Assembly (NCBI GenBank): GCA_963970005.1
Contig: CAXAMN010026395.1
Span: 496,582 to 560,581 of the forward strand
Direction: 5' to 3'
Length of the DNA: 64,000 nucleotides
Source of the DNA: Durusdinium trenchii
Taxonomy: Eukaryota; Sar; Dinophyceae; Suessiales; Symbiodiniaceae
The notes beneath the pieces were generated by a model that did no database searches, was not told the origin of the DNA, and saw only the letters and a program-made list of their open reading frames with translations. Position 1 is the first letter of the stretch; every line of letters begins with the position of its first letter. The translations under genes were made by a program, and so were the position numbers. Below are positions 43,901 to 56,430 of the stretch, one piece after another.

Positions 43901-46900
43901 TCCTGGTAGTCTTTTGTTTGGCTTTGAAACATGTAGTATATGTTTAACATCCAGCAATCACCTGCTGGAACCATGGATTCTCCCATTCTGATGATGTGCG
44001 GCTGGATTTCAAGGCCATCTTCATCTCTCTTGTTGCCTAATATTGAAGGAAGACTTCAAGTTGATAGGAAGGACCTGGAAGACAAAGTGATGGTGATTGA
44101 GGCTGCAGTTGTGTATTGCTTGCAGGTAGTTGATGTTGTAGATGTCTTTCTTCCTCCGGGGTGACTCCGGTCTCGCCGGACGGTGAGTCGTCCGGACAAC
44201 GAAACCCCTTCACCGGTCGTACGCCACGCCAGTGGCAGGTGGCCCCACTGCGATGGCCATTTTTGCACCCACAGGGTGGAGCAAGTTTCACGACGAGCTG
44301 AAGATCTACTGTGGCTACTATCGGCTCCATGGAACGCAGAGATTATGGCCATGCAGAGGATGGACCCTTTGGGGGTGTTTTCGTTTGGGGTGGAATTTCT
44401 CCGCAGGGAGGTTCAAGTTATGAGAAGGTTTTTAGGGGGTGGATTGGCTCAGAAGGACCCATCTTGGAGGACCCATTGTAGGATAGCTTCCTGCATGAAG
44501 GACCCATCTTGGTGTTTGGTAAGTAGGAAGCTGTCGGCTGAGTTGCCCAGTGGCTCCGGTGCTTCGGTTGAGTCCGAGATCTTCGGGTTTTCGGACCGGA
44601 CGAAGGGAGGCGATGCTGCATAGCACAGGCCTCCGGAAGTACTTCAAACCCAACACATATTCCAGAGGTTACAATCTGATATGGGATGATAGTACCAATT
44701 TAGTTGTGCCTAATTGTGTTTATGGGCCCACCCAGACACATGCCTCTACGACTATGAAATCTGGTGCGACGACACCCCTGGCCCCTGGCCACCAATTTCG
44801 ATCACCAAAATCAAGGCAATCTCCCGTCCCCTTCACCCTATAGGCACTTCAAAAAAGAAAACAAACAGAACACTAACGAACAGAACACCCAATGGTGCGG
44901 AAAAACCCTGGTGCGGCCACGTCGACCAGAGCTTGATTCACTCCAACGAAGGTCACGTCGACCTGAGGAGTTCCACACCACCGGTCGGGTCCCGGTCGGG
45001 TCCCGGTCGGGTCCGAGCGCTGGAGGCGCTGGGCATCCGAGGTCGAAGCTCGGGATGTCCAAGCAGAAATTTCCAGAAACTTCATGGATAGCAGGTTTAC
45101 ACACATTGGGGTGGTTGACCTGCGTTCATATTTAATATATATATATACATGATGTATATGATTCCATCCATGGAGTGTTTGGGATTGTTTTGTACTCAGG
45201 ATGTAGGATTGTACCGGGTCAACCATCGGCTCTGTCGTCGAACGACCCAAGGTTCGTGCTAGTGCTGGCGCTGGTCGCTGTGAGAGCGATGATGTATCAG
45301 AGCTTCCAAGCGGAAGGTCCCCTGGCTCCAGCCTTCAATGTGTCGGCCATGGTCTTGATCCTTGGCCAGAAAAAATAACGGGAGCGGCTTGACCCAGAGT
45401 CAGCAAGCATACTCCACCAAAATGGATCCACCCTGATGTCTAGAGACTTTTTGTTGATGTCGGCAAGTGAACCTGAGAAGGTGGCAATGGATCCCTACTT
45501 GGGCCCTCCAAAGTACTCTAGAACATGGGAGAATGATGCAAACAAAAAACAGCTACAACTGCACTCACTCATTAGGCCCCTCGGCTGGCGGTCGGCTGGC
45601 TCATGGTTTCGATTGCACCGAAACCCGGAGCTTTGGGGTGGGGTCTCCCCTTGCATCCTGAACCGGGGATTCTGAGGCGTGTTGTTGATTTGCTTTTCTC
45701 CCAAGGCATTTCCGGGGTGGTTAGATGGCTCGAAGATGTTTTTTAGCTAGACTAAAATAGTAGTGGATGGTGGTGGTTTTGGATATGTATAGTTTATGTT
45801 CACTTTAGTTGGGATGATTGAGCCCACTAAACTCATATTTCCCAGTTGAAACCACCAAGCATGAATTACAGGCTATTGACGTCATGGGGTCGCTCACTTG
45901 TGAGCCTTGGCGTTGACCTGATGACCCAGCCCTGCCCTGAGACAATTCCGTGAAATCCACAGAAATCGATCCAACCAGTCCAACCAGGAATCAACTCGGA
46001 TTGCTTAGAGATGACTTGAGATGCTTCTTTGGTTGCCTGCTATATCCTGCTATCCTCCGGTTCTTCTACAGGAGCGCAATCGACATAAATCGAAGGCGTT
46101 ATTGTTTGAGCATCCAGCTAGTTTCTTCTGCATCATCATCTATTCAATCTATTCACTTGGTCTTTATCCACCAAAGGTGCATCCTCTTCCAGGGCTGGCT
46201 GCAAGCTGTTTTCCTACCAAAACCACATCCCTCCCCCACCAAGAACCAAAACCAATCGGAGGCAGTCGTCATGGCCTCCGGAAAAAACAAAAACGCCGGC
46301 AGGCAGTCGGTCCGGCATCGCTCCGATGCAAAGTCCGGATTCTGCTGTATTCCTGGAATCCAAGGATTCCAACTCTGATGCTCTTTGAGATTCTGGAAGA
46401 TGAGATTGTCACTCGGGAGTTGCTGCCGGTCAACCCTGCAGGGGCAGGCCTGCTGAAAGTCAACACTGCAGGAGACCGTTTTTTGGTGCAGAGCTGAACT
46501 GGGAAGTCGACCATTTTTGGTGCCAAGCAAAGCGAACAACCTGACGGACGTCCTTTGTCCTGCAAGGTTTAGAAGGGATTTCTTAGTAAACTACTAGGCA
46601 AAGGACCTATGGACAGCTAAGACCAATCAAGGGAAGGATGTGCGATGTTTTATCTCGTCAGCTGTCCCCATCAGATCCCGTGACCGGTGACAGAAGACAC
46701 GAGTCCTCCCGAGTCCTGCCGTTGGTTGGGAGGGTTGATCGACGGCAAATGGTTTGTTTGGCGCTTTTTCAGCGGCCCCTCTCCATAGTAGCAAGAAGCT
46801 ACGAACGGAACAAAGGGCATCGCGACTCGAACGGGGCAAGGACGCTACTAGTAGTTCCTGGCCATACTACTAGTAGCAAGAAGCTAGTATGTTAGGACAT

Positions 46901-46968
46901 CATGTAGACGAACGGAGTCATCCACTCAGCACGACTAGTGCTTTAGTGCTTTTGCAAGGTAGGAGCAT
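43901..46968. other. Region without a supportable gene
   Basis: A three-unit 11-bp tandem repeat (CGGTCGGGTCC) lies at 44985-45019. CATGGAGTGTTTGGG recurs at 45169-45183 after a TATATA tract. The frame ending at 46497 finishes with EIVTRELLPVNPAGAGLLKV and could be a short 3-prime exon, but overlaps an equally long frame in another phase. The 18-mer AGCAAGAAGCTACGAACG at 46790 is the inverted partner of 16107. Confidence 0.35.
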
Positions 46969-47823
46969 TTGGTCTCCAGTTCATTCATGGTTCACCCACT
47001 ATCCAACCTGAACCGCAGGCTGAATGTGGTCGCTCTGGGGTCAACAAAATTTGACCCAAATTTGTTCGAAACACAAGTCAGATGGTGCTTTTCCACAGAA
47101 AGAAAAACAAACTCAGCACAACACAGGGAATGTGATGCCAGAGCAAAAGCGATTTGGGATTGGATCATAGTGTCATTCATGTCTAGTGAGGAGACAATGC
47201 TGATCCAGCGCAGCTACTCACTTTGGAGCATTTACTATGCGTTCCGGAGACACCTGCCAACAATGACCACACGTGGGGGACGCAGCGATCGGGGTGAGGC
47301 CCTGCCTTGTTTGTGCCAAAGTTTCAGTGGGTTCAGAATTCAGAGGACTCTTTTTGGAGAATGGGCACACATATACCACGATAGTGCAAAGGGTGGATTG
47401 TAGCCCCCCCCCAGACTGTTGTCCAACCATCCTTTGGGTGGTGCTGTTGCAGTGCAGTTTCTTGTTTGGCTCAGGTTCCATCTGGCAGGCACCACATGGG
47501 CAACTTACTGTTCTTCAATGGTCGAAGAGGGTCTCGAACAATAGCCCCACACAGTTTGGCTGGCAAGCCTTTATTTTTGAAGTGCAAAAGTCTTCCCTAA
47601 CAAACGTAAAGGATCCACAGACCAGAAGGTCGCCACCCTCCTTGCCATCATCCTGAAGGTCTCACATGTTCAGCCTCCACCAGCACCAGGGAATGGAAGT
47701 GAGAATGCATGGACCCAGCACAAGCTGCTGGGCGAAATTGTGTCCCAAACCTACCAACAGCGATGTGGGAGGACGGTCTTCCAACTAGGAATCGTGTCCA
47801 ACCTCAGTCGTGACCAGGAATGA
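46969..47823 (+). pseudogene. Possible decayed coding block, unknown
   Basis: Three consecutive + strand frames look partly coding. 46969-47403 is 144 codons, with FDPNLFETQVRWCFSTERKT. The second, 47273-47656, overlaps it. The third, without an ATG, is about 47584-47823 with KRKGSTDQKVATLLAIILKV and then HKLLGEIVSQTYQQRCGRTV. They lie in different phases with little room for introns, which suggests one eroded reading frame, perhaps of a mobile element. No domain is recognised. Confidence 0.25.
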
Positions 47824-50800
47824 CCCATGGAAAATGTCGGAGCTGGAGGCATCCGGCAAAAGGTGCGCGGACCCGGGAAGTTGGGGCAACTGCTGGGTTT
47901 GCCAAGGGTCCGGCGCCATGTTTACATCGGTGCATTCCGTTTGGTTGGAGCTACCGCCTCAGTCACTGCACAGATCGTAGTGGGACAATGGCCCACAGCC
48001 TCGGACGCCCAAACTTGCGCTTGCTTTGCCTGCCAAACTTGGGAATAGTGGTCACTCATGTTCTACATCTTGATGGAGAGTCCGAACTACCTGGAAATTC
48101 CAGAGTGGCCTAGAAAATTGGATTCCAGGTACATAATTACTGTAGTGTTGTGGGCTTGTTGGTCGTTGTTAGACGTTATATAATCGTAACCTTGGCATCC
48201 ATAAGTGACCCAATTTACAGGCCTCGGCCTCAGTGACCTTAAAGGAAGGGGTTCAAAGGTAAGGTCAGTTCGTGTGGAGTGAGGCAAACAGACTTGTGGA
48301 GCGTTCCCTCATTCGTTCGAGGCAAGCTGAGTTCAAGGAGGAAGCCCTTCTCCCTGTCAACAACCACTTGATTGAACATATCATATATCCATCCCCATGT
48401 ATGGACGGAATAGGTACATACATTTCCCCCATTGTGACCCCAATGCTAGTAGCTATTCCGGAGGACTTGTCAGAGATGTCGGGAGGACGATGTTCTGCGG
48501 CGCCAACTTGGTGGACTGTTAAGTCTACCAAGCTGGCAACCTGCACCGGAAATTCCAAGGTCCAGGTATTGTTTGACCCAAACAGGTACCACAGGATTCT
48601 TGCCCCACCACCAATTATAATAGGCTTGACCGAACAACAATTGTTGTACCAAGGATCCTACCAAAACGTCAACTGTTTGTTTTGTTGAATGGGCAGGCCC
48701 CCTGAACCGTTAACACAACCCCATCTCCCAAGAGTGCATCCCACGAAACCGGGACGAGGACCAGTTACAGATGGCCCAGTCACATTCAAAAAGTGATCTG
48801 GCTTCTATAATTTAATTTGGCTTTGTATAATTTGGCTTCTTCAGTCAGTACGTGACCAATCTTTGGCAAACTGACCTTTCCTGCCTGTGAACAGGTCGGT
48901 CATTTTGGGCGCCGTCACACGCGCGCTCAAACCTCCCAGGATCACCTTCGGTCACACGCTCCTTCGAACCAGGTCCTTCACCGATGTGATCCGATCCCGT
49001 CAGGGAGTTTCCCCCCCCGCCTTTTGGGCGTCTAAGACGGAAGACCAGAACAGATGAAGACCGACCCGTGGGACACTGCCAGTAATGCCAAAGAGTTCAG
49101 AAGATCTGATGCGTGTACAGATCCACCCTCCTGATGGGAACATGTTTGATGTAGGCGAGTTGTGAGGGTTCGATCGTACCAAACGTGGGAAGGTGGCGCG
49201 CACTGGGTAGACCCATTTGGGGGAGTACGCAACCGGTACCATCCGGAGAGAGTAATCTCAGAGAGGCCCGAAAACAGACCTTGATCGTCCTAGTAACTAG
49301 CTCCAGGTTAGTCGTCGAGCCCCTCAGTTTTCTTCTCCTTTCGGTGGGAATAGCTTTTGATAGGTCTTTTTTCATCCAAAGTACTCCCACCAACCTCAAA
49401 AAAGAACTCGTCCAAAACTGGGGCGTGCCCGTTGCCCTCTCCTTTGTTTGGATCCTTCACCCAATTGCCCGTGCGGCGTGAACACCTGAGGTCAATGATG
49501 ACCTCAAGCCTGAGGAGGACTTCTTCGAGTCTCTTGGGCAGGTGAGTTCGGACACCCGACCTGGAAGCTGCTTTTTGCTGAACATGGCAGTCCTATGGTT
49601 CGACTTGGCAACGGGCAGTGGAGTCTCTCCAAAATTCCCACTTAGAAGCCAACCCAAACGTGAAAACAACCTCCACTTAGAATGCCTTCCTTGCACACAA
49701 ATCGCAGGAGAATCAGTTCGGACGCTCCGTGAGGCAATGATGGTTTGTCTCATCTTTGGGGTTCTTTCAAGACATAAGACTGCTTGACTGCTTGGTGCCG
49801 GAACGATTGCTGGTTTGCCCCACAAGATTGGGTCCCACAGGCCCTAGGGCTAGGGCCGTTGAAGACCCATTGGAGTGCATCATGGGTTTCGTCAAGAGAC
49901 CTTTCTGACAGGAACTTGATAGATCTACTCACCATGATTGGGGGGGTCTGGTGGCACCCGAAGTGATGCCACTGGAGGCTTTGAGCGTAGATGCTGGTTG
50001 AAGAATGTGTTCTCAGGGTGATGTTTTCGACAGTTTATGTAGGCTTGGAGGGGCCAAAAACCTTCTCATGGCTGCGAGCCTCACTCTCTTCCCGCTCGCG
50101 CCACATCACCCTTGGGAGCCCCACAGGCTAGACGAAGAGGTACTTGGATGGCTAAAAAGCAGGGGACCCCATGAAAAACGTGGCGTGTTCAAAAACATGT
50201 GCAAAGAGCGGCTGACGTGGTGTTTTTGGTGTCCACCAGCAACTGAGGCTTGAGCCACAGGAGCCGTGACAGCGACACCGCAACCTCCCGCCGTGACGGT
50301 GCAGACGGCAACATGGGGCTCCAGCATGAACCGCCCCTTGGCTTCGTCCAATTCTGGGCATCGATGGCCAGTGCTCTGAATTGACAGAGCTTGTAGCGAA
50401 AACCATCATGATTTACATTGATTTAATCTGTTTGAAACATCATGGAACATCATGGAACGTGTCTGTTTAGGGTCATGTCCCATGTTCTAACATACTTTGG
50501 AGGGTCGAGGTACGGAATAGATAGAACTTAGAAGTGAAAGCCTCACAAATCTCTATGATGATTCTGTTGGTCGTCACTGTGGTGTTAGCATTGCATCTCG
50601 CACACGCTCCCGGTTCGCCCATGGCGAAGATCACCCCACGCTACGACAAACTTGGCCCCATGCTAATAGCCATGGCCTCGAACCTAATAGCAATGGCCTC
50701 CAACCTAATCCCTGGTGTATCCGGGTATGCTCCTAGGTCTTTCTCAACCAACACTCAAGCACTCTGAAGCTGCATTTTGCTGAGCGGTCAACTACGGGCA

Positions 50801-52848
50801 GTTGATTTTAGTGCATAGGTGATCTATGTCGTTTGCCCTGTTCACAACTGTACTAGATATGTGTTTAGAGCCTTCTCTACTTCTGAGATAAATGAGCAGG
50901 TTGATTTGTGTAAGGATTCTCTCGGAACTTGCAGGGAAAAAAGATCTAGAAATCCAGGAGGTCCAGAAAGAACATCTCCCACAATACCGGTTTTTCAGAG
51001 TTTCCCCTTTTTTTCTGTGTCTCGTAATTTTTGGGGATATATATATATATGTATATGGATATGATATCGTGGATATATAATAAATAGACCACATGAGGCA
51101 ACTCGAAAGGTAAATTTGTGGAGCCTCTCCAAGGACAGAAGACACAGCAAACATACTGGGTTTGCTCTTCGAATGCAGACTGTTTGAAGACCACACATGT
51201 TGGTTGTGAATAGATCTGAAAGGTATCGATCAGTGTGGGTGTAATCAGCTAATCACTATGACTTCCACATCGATCGTTGCCAAGTTTAGCAAGACCGACA
51301 GTCTCAGCTTGTCAGTCTGTCCTGGTACCTCGGAAAGTAAGCACCTGGAGTCTCCAGTTACCATAGAAAATGAGACCAGACCGGGTCAAAACGAGGGACC
51401 GAACCTTTTGGGCATCTGTTCGGAACAGGGACCTCGCAGCCCGGCTGTTTCACGTCCCGACAGATCTCGAGTCACTGGGGGCCGTGTCTGGCGTCCAAAG
51501 CCATATATTGGACCTGTCTCAAAGCCAGTCAAACTTAGTATGTATACCCATTCCGCAGTCTGATCAGACTTTTCAGAATCAGAAGAATGGTTTGACTAGG
51601 GGACCACTAGGTGACCTGATCAAGGAATACTTTTACTTCACGAAGGAAAAGCATAGTCGAACTGGACTTCTAGTGATGTCTAAAGTATATACCTGCACCC
51701 TTCAAACTACCCTAGAAAATGGAACGTGCCGCATGCCACTATTAAAGAAAATTGGACATGCCCCTATAGTTAAAAACACAATAGGCATATACAAATTTGT
51801 GAGGTAGGAACTGAGACTCCAGGTATAATTCCACCTCCTTCCACATCATCAGTGGATGGTGATTCGTGGATCCAAAATTGCGTGGACTTCCAGAAATTTG
51901 CTACTAGGAGCGATCGGACGCTACTTGAGGATTCGCTACTTCTGTGCACAGACTCTGTGGTGAGGTGGTTCCAAGGAGCAAACCGATCACCCAACTGGGG
52001 GAAGAGCGGTTTTTGGACCCTCCAAGGGAGAAGACCGTCTCCCTGGGCATCAGAGAGAGTTACCTTTGGGCGCGCTTGCGGAGTTGGTTCGGTCAATCGC
52101 GGGCCTTGAACTCCTCACCTGCCCTCCATGGGCTTCGCGAACTGCCCTTCATGGTGCACGCGCCTCGGCGTCCGTCGTTTCGAGGGGCCACGGTGCCATG
52201 GTGCCATCTTCGGTCCCCGCGGTTTCTGCTGTCCCGAACCTGGTCGATGGATCCACCCTCAACTACTCTATACTAGGGTCATTCCAATCGGGTGAGCCTC
52301 CAGGAATGGGCGAAGGTTTACCGATCTAACATGGCAAGTATCTCCCCATCCCATGAGGCTCTTGATGTACCATCTTACATGAAGCTATGACTGGCACCCT
52401 CCCCAAACACCAACCCCAAACACTTTGCGCCGAGACAGGCATCGGTTGATTTTTCGATGTGTGGAGACTTCCGTTGAGAGGAAGGGACCAAGACCTCAGA
52501 CCTGTACGACGAACCAGCACAACGTATACAGGTACGACGACTGTATTACTACATGTGTACTCATTGCCTGGTCCCCGCTTCTGGGGAAGACCGTTGTTCT
52601 TTTGTTTCGGTTCGAACGGACAGCAAATCCGTTCGAAGTTTGCTCCAGGTCTGTAGATCTCGGTGGGGTGATGGCCAACCTGAAAGCCAGAATGGTATGC
52701 TCCCATAGGATCTGATCATTCAGGGCGGTCAAGGGGTCAAGGGATTGGGACATTAAAAAAACAGGCCCAGGCCCTGTGGAACATCTTTGCTTTGCTCTCC
52801 TGTTTCGTGAAAGGGCCATCAATAATGCATCAATTATGGCAGGATCTA
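47824..52848. other. Long region without a supportable gene
   Basis: A 21-bp tandem pair with CTAATAGC-ATGGCCTC at 50661-50705 encodes LIAMASN twice in a 77-codon frame of doubtful status. TACCTCGGAAA-TAAG repeat copies lie at 51329-51400 and about 51690-51750. A CATGTCCCATGTTC repeat end lies near 50475. Confidence 0.35.
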
Positions 52849-53346
52849 GCTCAATCTTTTGAACAAGTTTTGGGTGTGCAAACCAGACCGGAACTGCGAC
52901 TTGTTGCCACCTTGCGACAAGGGTGGGTACCTCCAACATGAGGAGTTCGGTTCGGACTGCAAGGAGGACCTATCCTTGCAGTTGGGTGCCAGAGGGACCA
53001 CCCTCCGACGTCCCCTCCCCGTCCGGTTGCGATTCCCCCACCAAAATGCGTTGTCCCCCGAACGCTCAACTGGGGAATCCCTACTTAGAGGCCTCCCAGG
53101 TTCATCACGGCACCGCAGCCGCTCCAGTTGAGCTTCATCGGCATCGTGGGAGAGTTCACCTCGAGCTTGCTGGGCTTGCTGATCGGTGCCGGCTACATGC
53201 GTGGCTTGTGTCCGGAGCCGCTCCAGGGCCCTGAGCGCGTCGTAGGACTTCTTTGGTGGCAGACGCCTTTGCCCTGCTAGGCCGCCAGGCTGGAAAGCAG
53301 CTACCTGGCCAAGCTGAGCTTGATGAGTGAGAAGACGGAAACAGAC
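52849..53346 (-). CDS. Candidate 165-codon open frame without ATG, strand uncertain
   Basis: The minus strand is open for about 165 codons with no ATG start. The reading is protein-like at first (PPKKSYDALRALERLRTQAT, then QQAQQARGELSHDADEAQLE), and basic toward its end at a stop near 52849. The + strand over 53115-53340 also reads well (SFIGIVGEFTSSLLGLLIGA, then a single in-frame TAG, then ARLESSYLAKLSLMSEKTET) and ends at a stop. Only one can be the gene. The + reading would be a membrane-segment protein with a nonsense mutation, the minus reading a helical charged exon. I cannot decide between them. Confidence 0.3.
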
Positions 53347-53637
53347 CCCTGCTCCAGTCGATGAGCTTTAGATCTCTTTGTTGCCCAACAGATGCCATTC
53401 ATTACAAAGCAGACTTACATGAAACGAGAAGAGACAGGATAATATAACCTTGACATACCTTGACCCTCCAAAGTATATAATACCGATATGATATGACCCC
53501 ATAAAGAACAGGTACGACTGTACCCATGATCCGACATACTTTGAGACCCGAGTTATATTACGAAATGCGTTGTGCATTGGTTGTCACCACTTGTTTAAGA
53601 ATGGTGTAAACTTCACTGTAAACCAATGTAAACCAAA
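53347..53637. other. Non-coding, no gene seen
   Basis: No supportable feature. Confidence 0.35.
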
Positions 53638-53766
53638 CTGTTGTGGTGGTGGTGGTCGTCGTCGTTGTTGTCGTTATCGTGGTTGTCATTGTGGTTGTGC
53701 TTGTGCAATGGTTGCTGTTGTTGTTGTTGTGGTTGTTTTGGTTGTTGTTGTTGTGGTTGTTGGTAG
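53638..53766. repeat. GTT/GTG trinucleotide microsatellite
   Basis: Interrupted GTT, GTG and GTC triplets over about 130 bp. Long poly-Val and poly-Asn/His frames here are repeat shadows. Confidence 0.85.
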
Positions 53767-54069
53767 AAACAAAAACAGCCACCCAACATAATTGTCACAT
53801 GTTGCAACTCTGGAAGTTCAATTGGGCATGGTTAGGGATACGGTTTGAGGGAATGTTGGTTTCGTAAGCTGGACTTGCTGGACTTGCTTTACTGAAGTCT
53901 GGGCTTGTCCATTTTTGATCCTTTTTGTGTGTTTTTTTGAGGTGTTGTTCTGGGGGGTCCAAAAAAACAACGGGGCTGCAGTCTTTGTTTTTAGGAGGGG
54001 TTAGAGAAAACAACACTTTTTGAGGGGCGGGTTCAAATAGCAACCACAGGGCTTACAGTGTTTGTTTCT

Positions 54070-54173
54070 AGGCTGTGGTAGAGGTTCCTACAGATAGTCG
54101 TAGAAGTAGTAGTAATNNNNNNNNNNAGGCTGTGGTAGAGGTTCCTACAGATAGTCGTAGAAGTAGTAGTAAT
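54070..54173. other. 10-N gap flanked by identical 47-bp sequence
   Basis: Bases 54070-54116 and 54127-54173 are identical (starting AGGCTGTGGTAGAGGTTCCT) and flank the N run 54117-54126. This is most simply explained as two contig ends that overlap and were not merged, so the true sequence probably has a single copy. It could instead be a real tandem repeat. Confidence 0.85.
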
Positions 54174-55105
54174 ATAACAGTAGTAGGCTGCAGACGGGGG
54201 GTTCTCCGGGCGAAAACAACACAAGCAAATGTCAGACGAGTCGAAAACGCGGAGCCTGCCTGTGTTTCTGATAAGACGCGCTTGCTTTGATGCATTGAAC
54301 AAGTTGTAAGGCAAACGCTTTTTTTCGCAAAAAATCCGCGCGAAGAAGTCGAACATGAACAGAGTAATGCCAGATTTGGACAAGGTGGTTTTCATCTCCT
54401 CAGTCAAGGTGTGGTTTCATGCTTTTTGCATGTCGCATTTCATGCTGAAAAAACCTTCAAAAATACTGCTGGCACCAGTGGAAAATGGATGTGGTGCTTT
54501 TTACAGTTTAAATCGCAGTACATTTGCACGGCCGAAGAAAAACTATGTGACTTGCATGTCATTTTATACTTTTGCAGCCGTAAGCTTCGACACAAAGAAA
54601 ATTTGTGTCTGCTTGTAATTTGTAGGGTCCTAGGTCCCCTAGGCGTGTCTACGCTATACGTGTGCAGCACCTGTTGTTCGTAGCTACTTGTACATATACT
54701 GTACTCTTCAGTCAGCTTAACAGCATAATTCATGTTGCTTTTGGCTCCTGACCACTAGAGCCCGCACTTGCACCGCTCGCCATAGAAAAGTGTGCTCTCT
54801 GCCGTTCGCACACTTCCACGCTCCGCTATCGAGTCTATTGGGTCTTACTTGGTGTTATCGATCAGCTTGGGGAACTTACCCCGCACCCCCCGCCAACCCC
54901 ACCCCTCCCACCCCTTTTAATCACACGACTAATCGATCACAATGTTGTGGTCATGACAATGCTGTGATCGATGACAATGTTGTGATCGATGACAATGTTG
55001 TGATGCTGAAGTCCCCGATGTCCGCGATGATGCTAACGTCCCCGGAGAACCAGTCCAGAACCTAGTAGTAGCAGTGGCACCAGTAGGCGCAGTGGGTCAT
55101 AGCGG
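54174..55105. other. Non-coding, no gene seen
   Basis: Around 54930-54998 a phrase like GATCGATGACAATGTTGTGA repeats three times. The open frames on both strands are unconvincing. Confidence 0.35.
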
Positions 55106-55174
55106 TAGTCGTTGGTGGTGGTATAGTGGCAGTAGTAGTAGTCTTCGTCGTGGTGGTTGTAGCAGTAATAGTAA

Positions 55175-55207
<33 letters not shown>
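55106..55207. repeat. (TAG)n microsatellite
   Basis: Triplet tract, cleanest at 55160-55207, fully in the TAG/AGT register. Confidence 0.85.
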
Positions 55208-55270
55208 GAAGTTATGATTATAGTGGCGGACAACCACTTTCAACATCTTTTTGAAAAACTGCACTGGTAG

Positions 55271-55525
55271 GGATGTTCTAAGCGTAACGCTAAGAACATT
55301 GTACCATTGCACTGTTCTAAGTAATGAGTTAGAACATTGAGGAAAATTCCTTTCTTAGAATGACATTAAGGTTGAAACGATCCGGTTCCGGTTCGGTTTG
55401 GCGTTGCATCAATTTCTATCGGTTTGATACTTCGATTTTAATTTTTTATCGGTTCGGTTGAATTTTCATTATTGCAAGTATTGCTTTCCCTTCGGTTCGG
55501 TTGTAGGTTCGGTTCGGTTTGCAGC
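55271..55525. repeat. GTTCTAAG palindromes followed by a CGGTTCGG tract
   Basis: At 55273-55301 (ATGTTCTAAGCGT ... AACGCTAAGAACAT) and 55308-55332 (TGTTCTAA ... TTAGAACA) lie short palindromes built on GTTCTAAG. From 55380 to 55520 follows a degenerate (CGGTT)n-like tract with CGGTTCGGTT repeated. The same two components recur at 57920-58350. Confidence 0.6.
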
Positions 55526-55637
55526 ACCAGCAGCGTCGAGGACAAAATCGGGCGGCGGCCACCTCACCAAGACCAAGGCAGGGTTGACCTAGGAAAAATA
55601 ACAGCCTCCAGGTAGCGCGGGTGAAGGATGAACCATG

Positions 55638-55985
55638 CATGTTGGGAAAGGCGGAGTTTATACTACGTTTAGGCCATGCTTTTCTCAAGGAATTCACGGC
55701 TCCCTACCAGAGCTCTCGCGCTTTCCCCCGCAAAAAGGTCTAAGCCCACTAAAGAAGGCGGAAACCATGTCCAGGTGATTTTTCACACAGTCTGCGATTT
55801 GATTGGCAACCCAAGACTACGGATGCCAAGGGAGAATGTTGGCAAAGGCCGGGCTCATACCATGTTTAGGCGTCTAAACTCACTAAAGGAGGCTAAAGGG
55901 CGGAAACCATCTTCAGGTGATTTTTCACACAGGTTGCAATTTGAATAGCAACCTAAGACTGTGGATGCGAAGGGGGAATGTTGGC
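55638..55985. repeat. Diverged tandem repeat of about 133 bp
   Basis: 55741-55870 and 55874-55985 align with shared GGCGGAAACCAT and CAGGTGATTTTTCACACAG. A partial unit (GTTGGGAAAGGCGGAGTTTA) lies at about 55640-55675. No coding frame is conserved across units. Confidence 0.7.
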
Positions 55986-56092
55986 CTCACCCCAAACATT
56001 CAAGTGTGAAAGGGGCAGGGCCAAAGGGGTATAAACGCATTTCAAGCGTAGTATAAGCTTGCCCATGCCCTGCGCTTGTGACTCTTCCTCTT

Positions 56093-56130
56093 TCGCTCCC
56101 TCTCTCTCTCTCTCTGTCCCTCTCTCTCTT
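56093..56130. repeat. (CT)n simple repeat
   Basis: Pyrimidine-rich CTCTCT tract. It is similar to one at 7160-7182 inside a gene A intron. Confidence 0.8.
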
Positions 56131-56430
56131 CAAGACCTGCTCCTTTGGGCCGGGTGCGAACGGTGAAAACCTATTAGAGAACCCGCTCCGTCCCGTAGAT
56201 TGACAGCAAAAACAAGCTTCCAGCTCTATGTCTGCTCAGGAGTGGCCAGAACCTACCAAAAACGATAAAATTAAGGAAGTTCCGGACTTGCAGTGTGCGA
56301 CCAAGGATTTAGCCAATCATGAAAAATGAATTTTCTCAGGGGTGAAAAAAGGCTCAAGAACAAAGGATGTATACCCACGGTCTAAATGGAGTACCAAAAT
56401 ATAAAGGCTGAATGGAGGGTGTGTGTGTGT
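56131..56430. other. Non-coding, no gene seen
   Basis: No supportable feature. Confidence 0.35.

Noticed and set aside
50534-50764. 77-codon secreted or membrane protein
   Set aside because: Hydrophobic start looks like a signal peptide, but the rest is a 21-bp tandem repeat without coding context.
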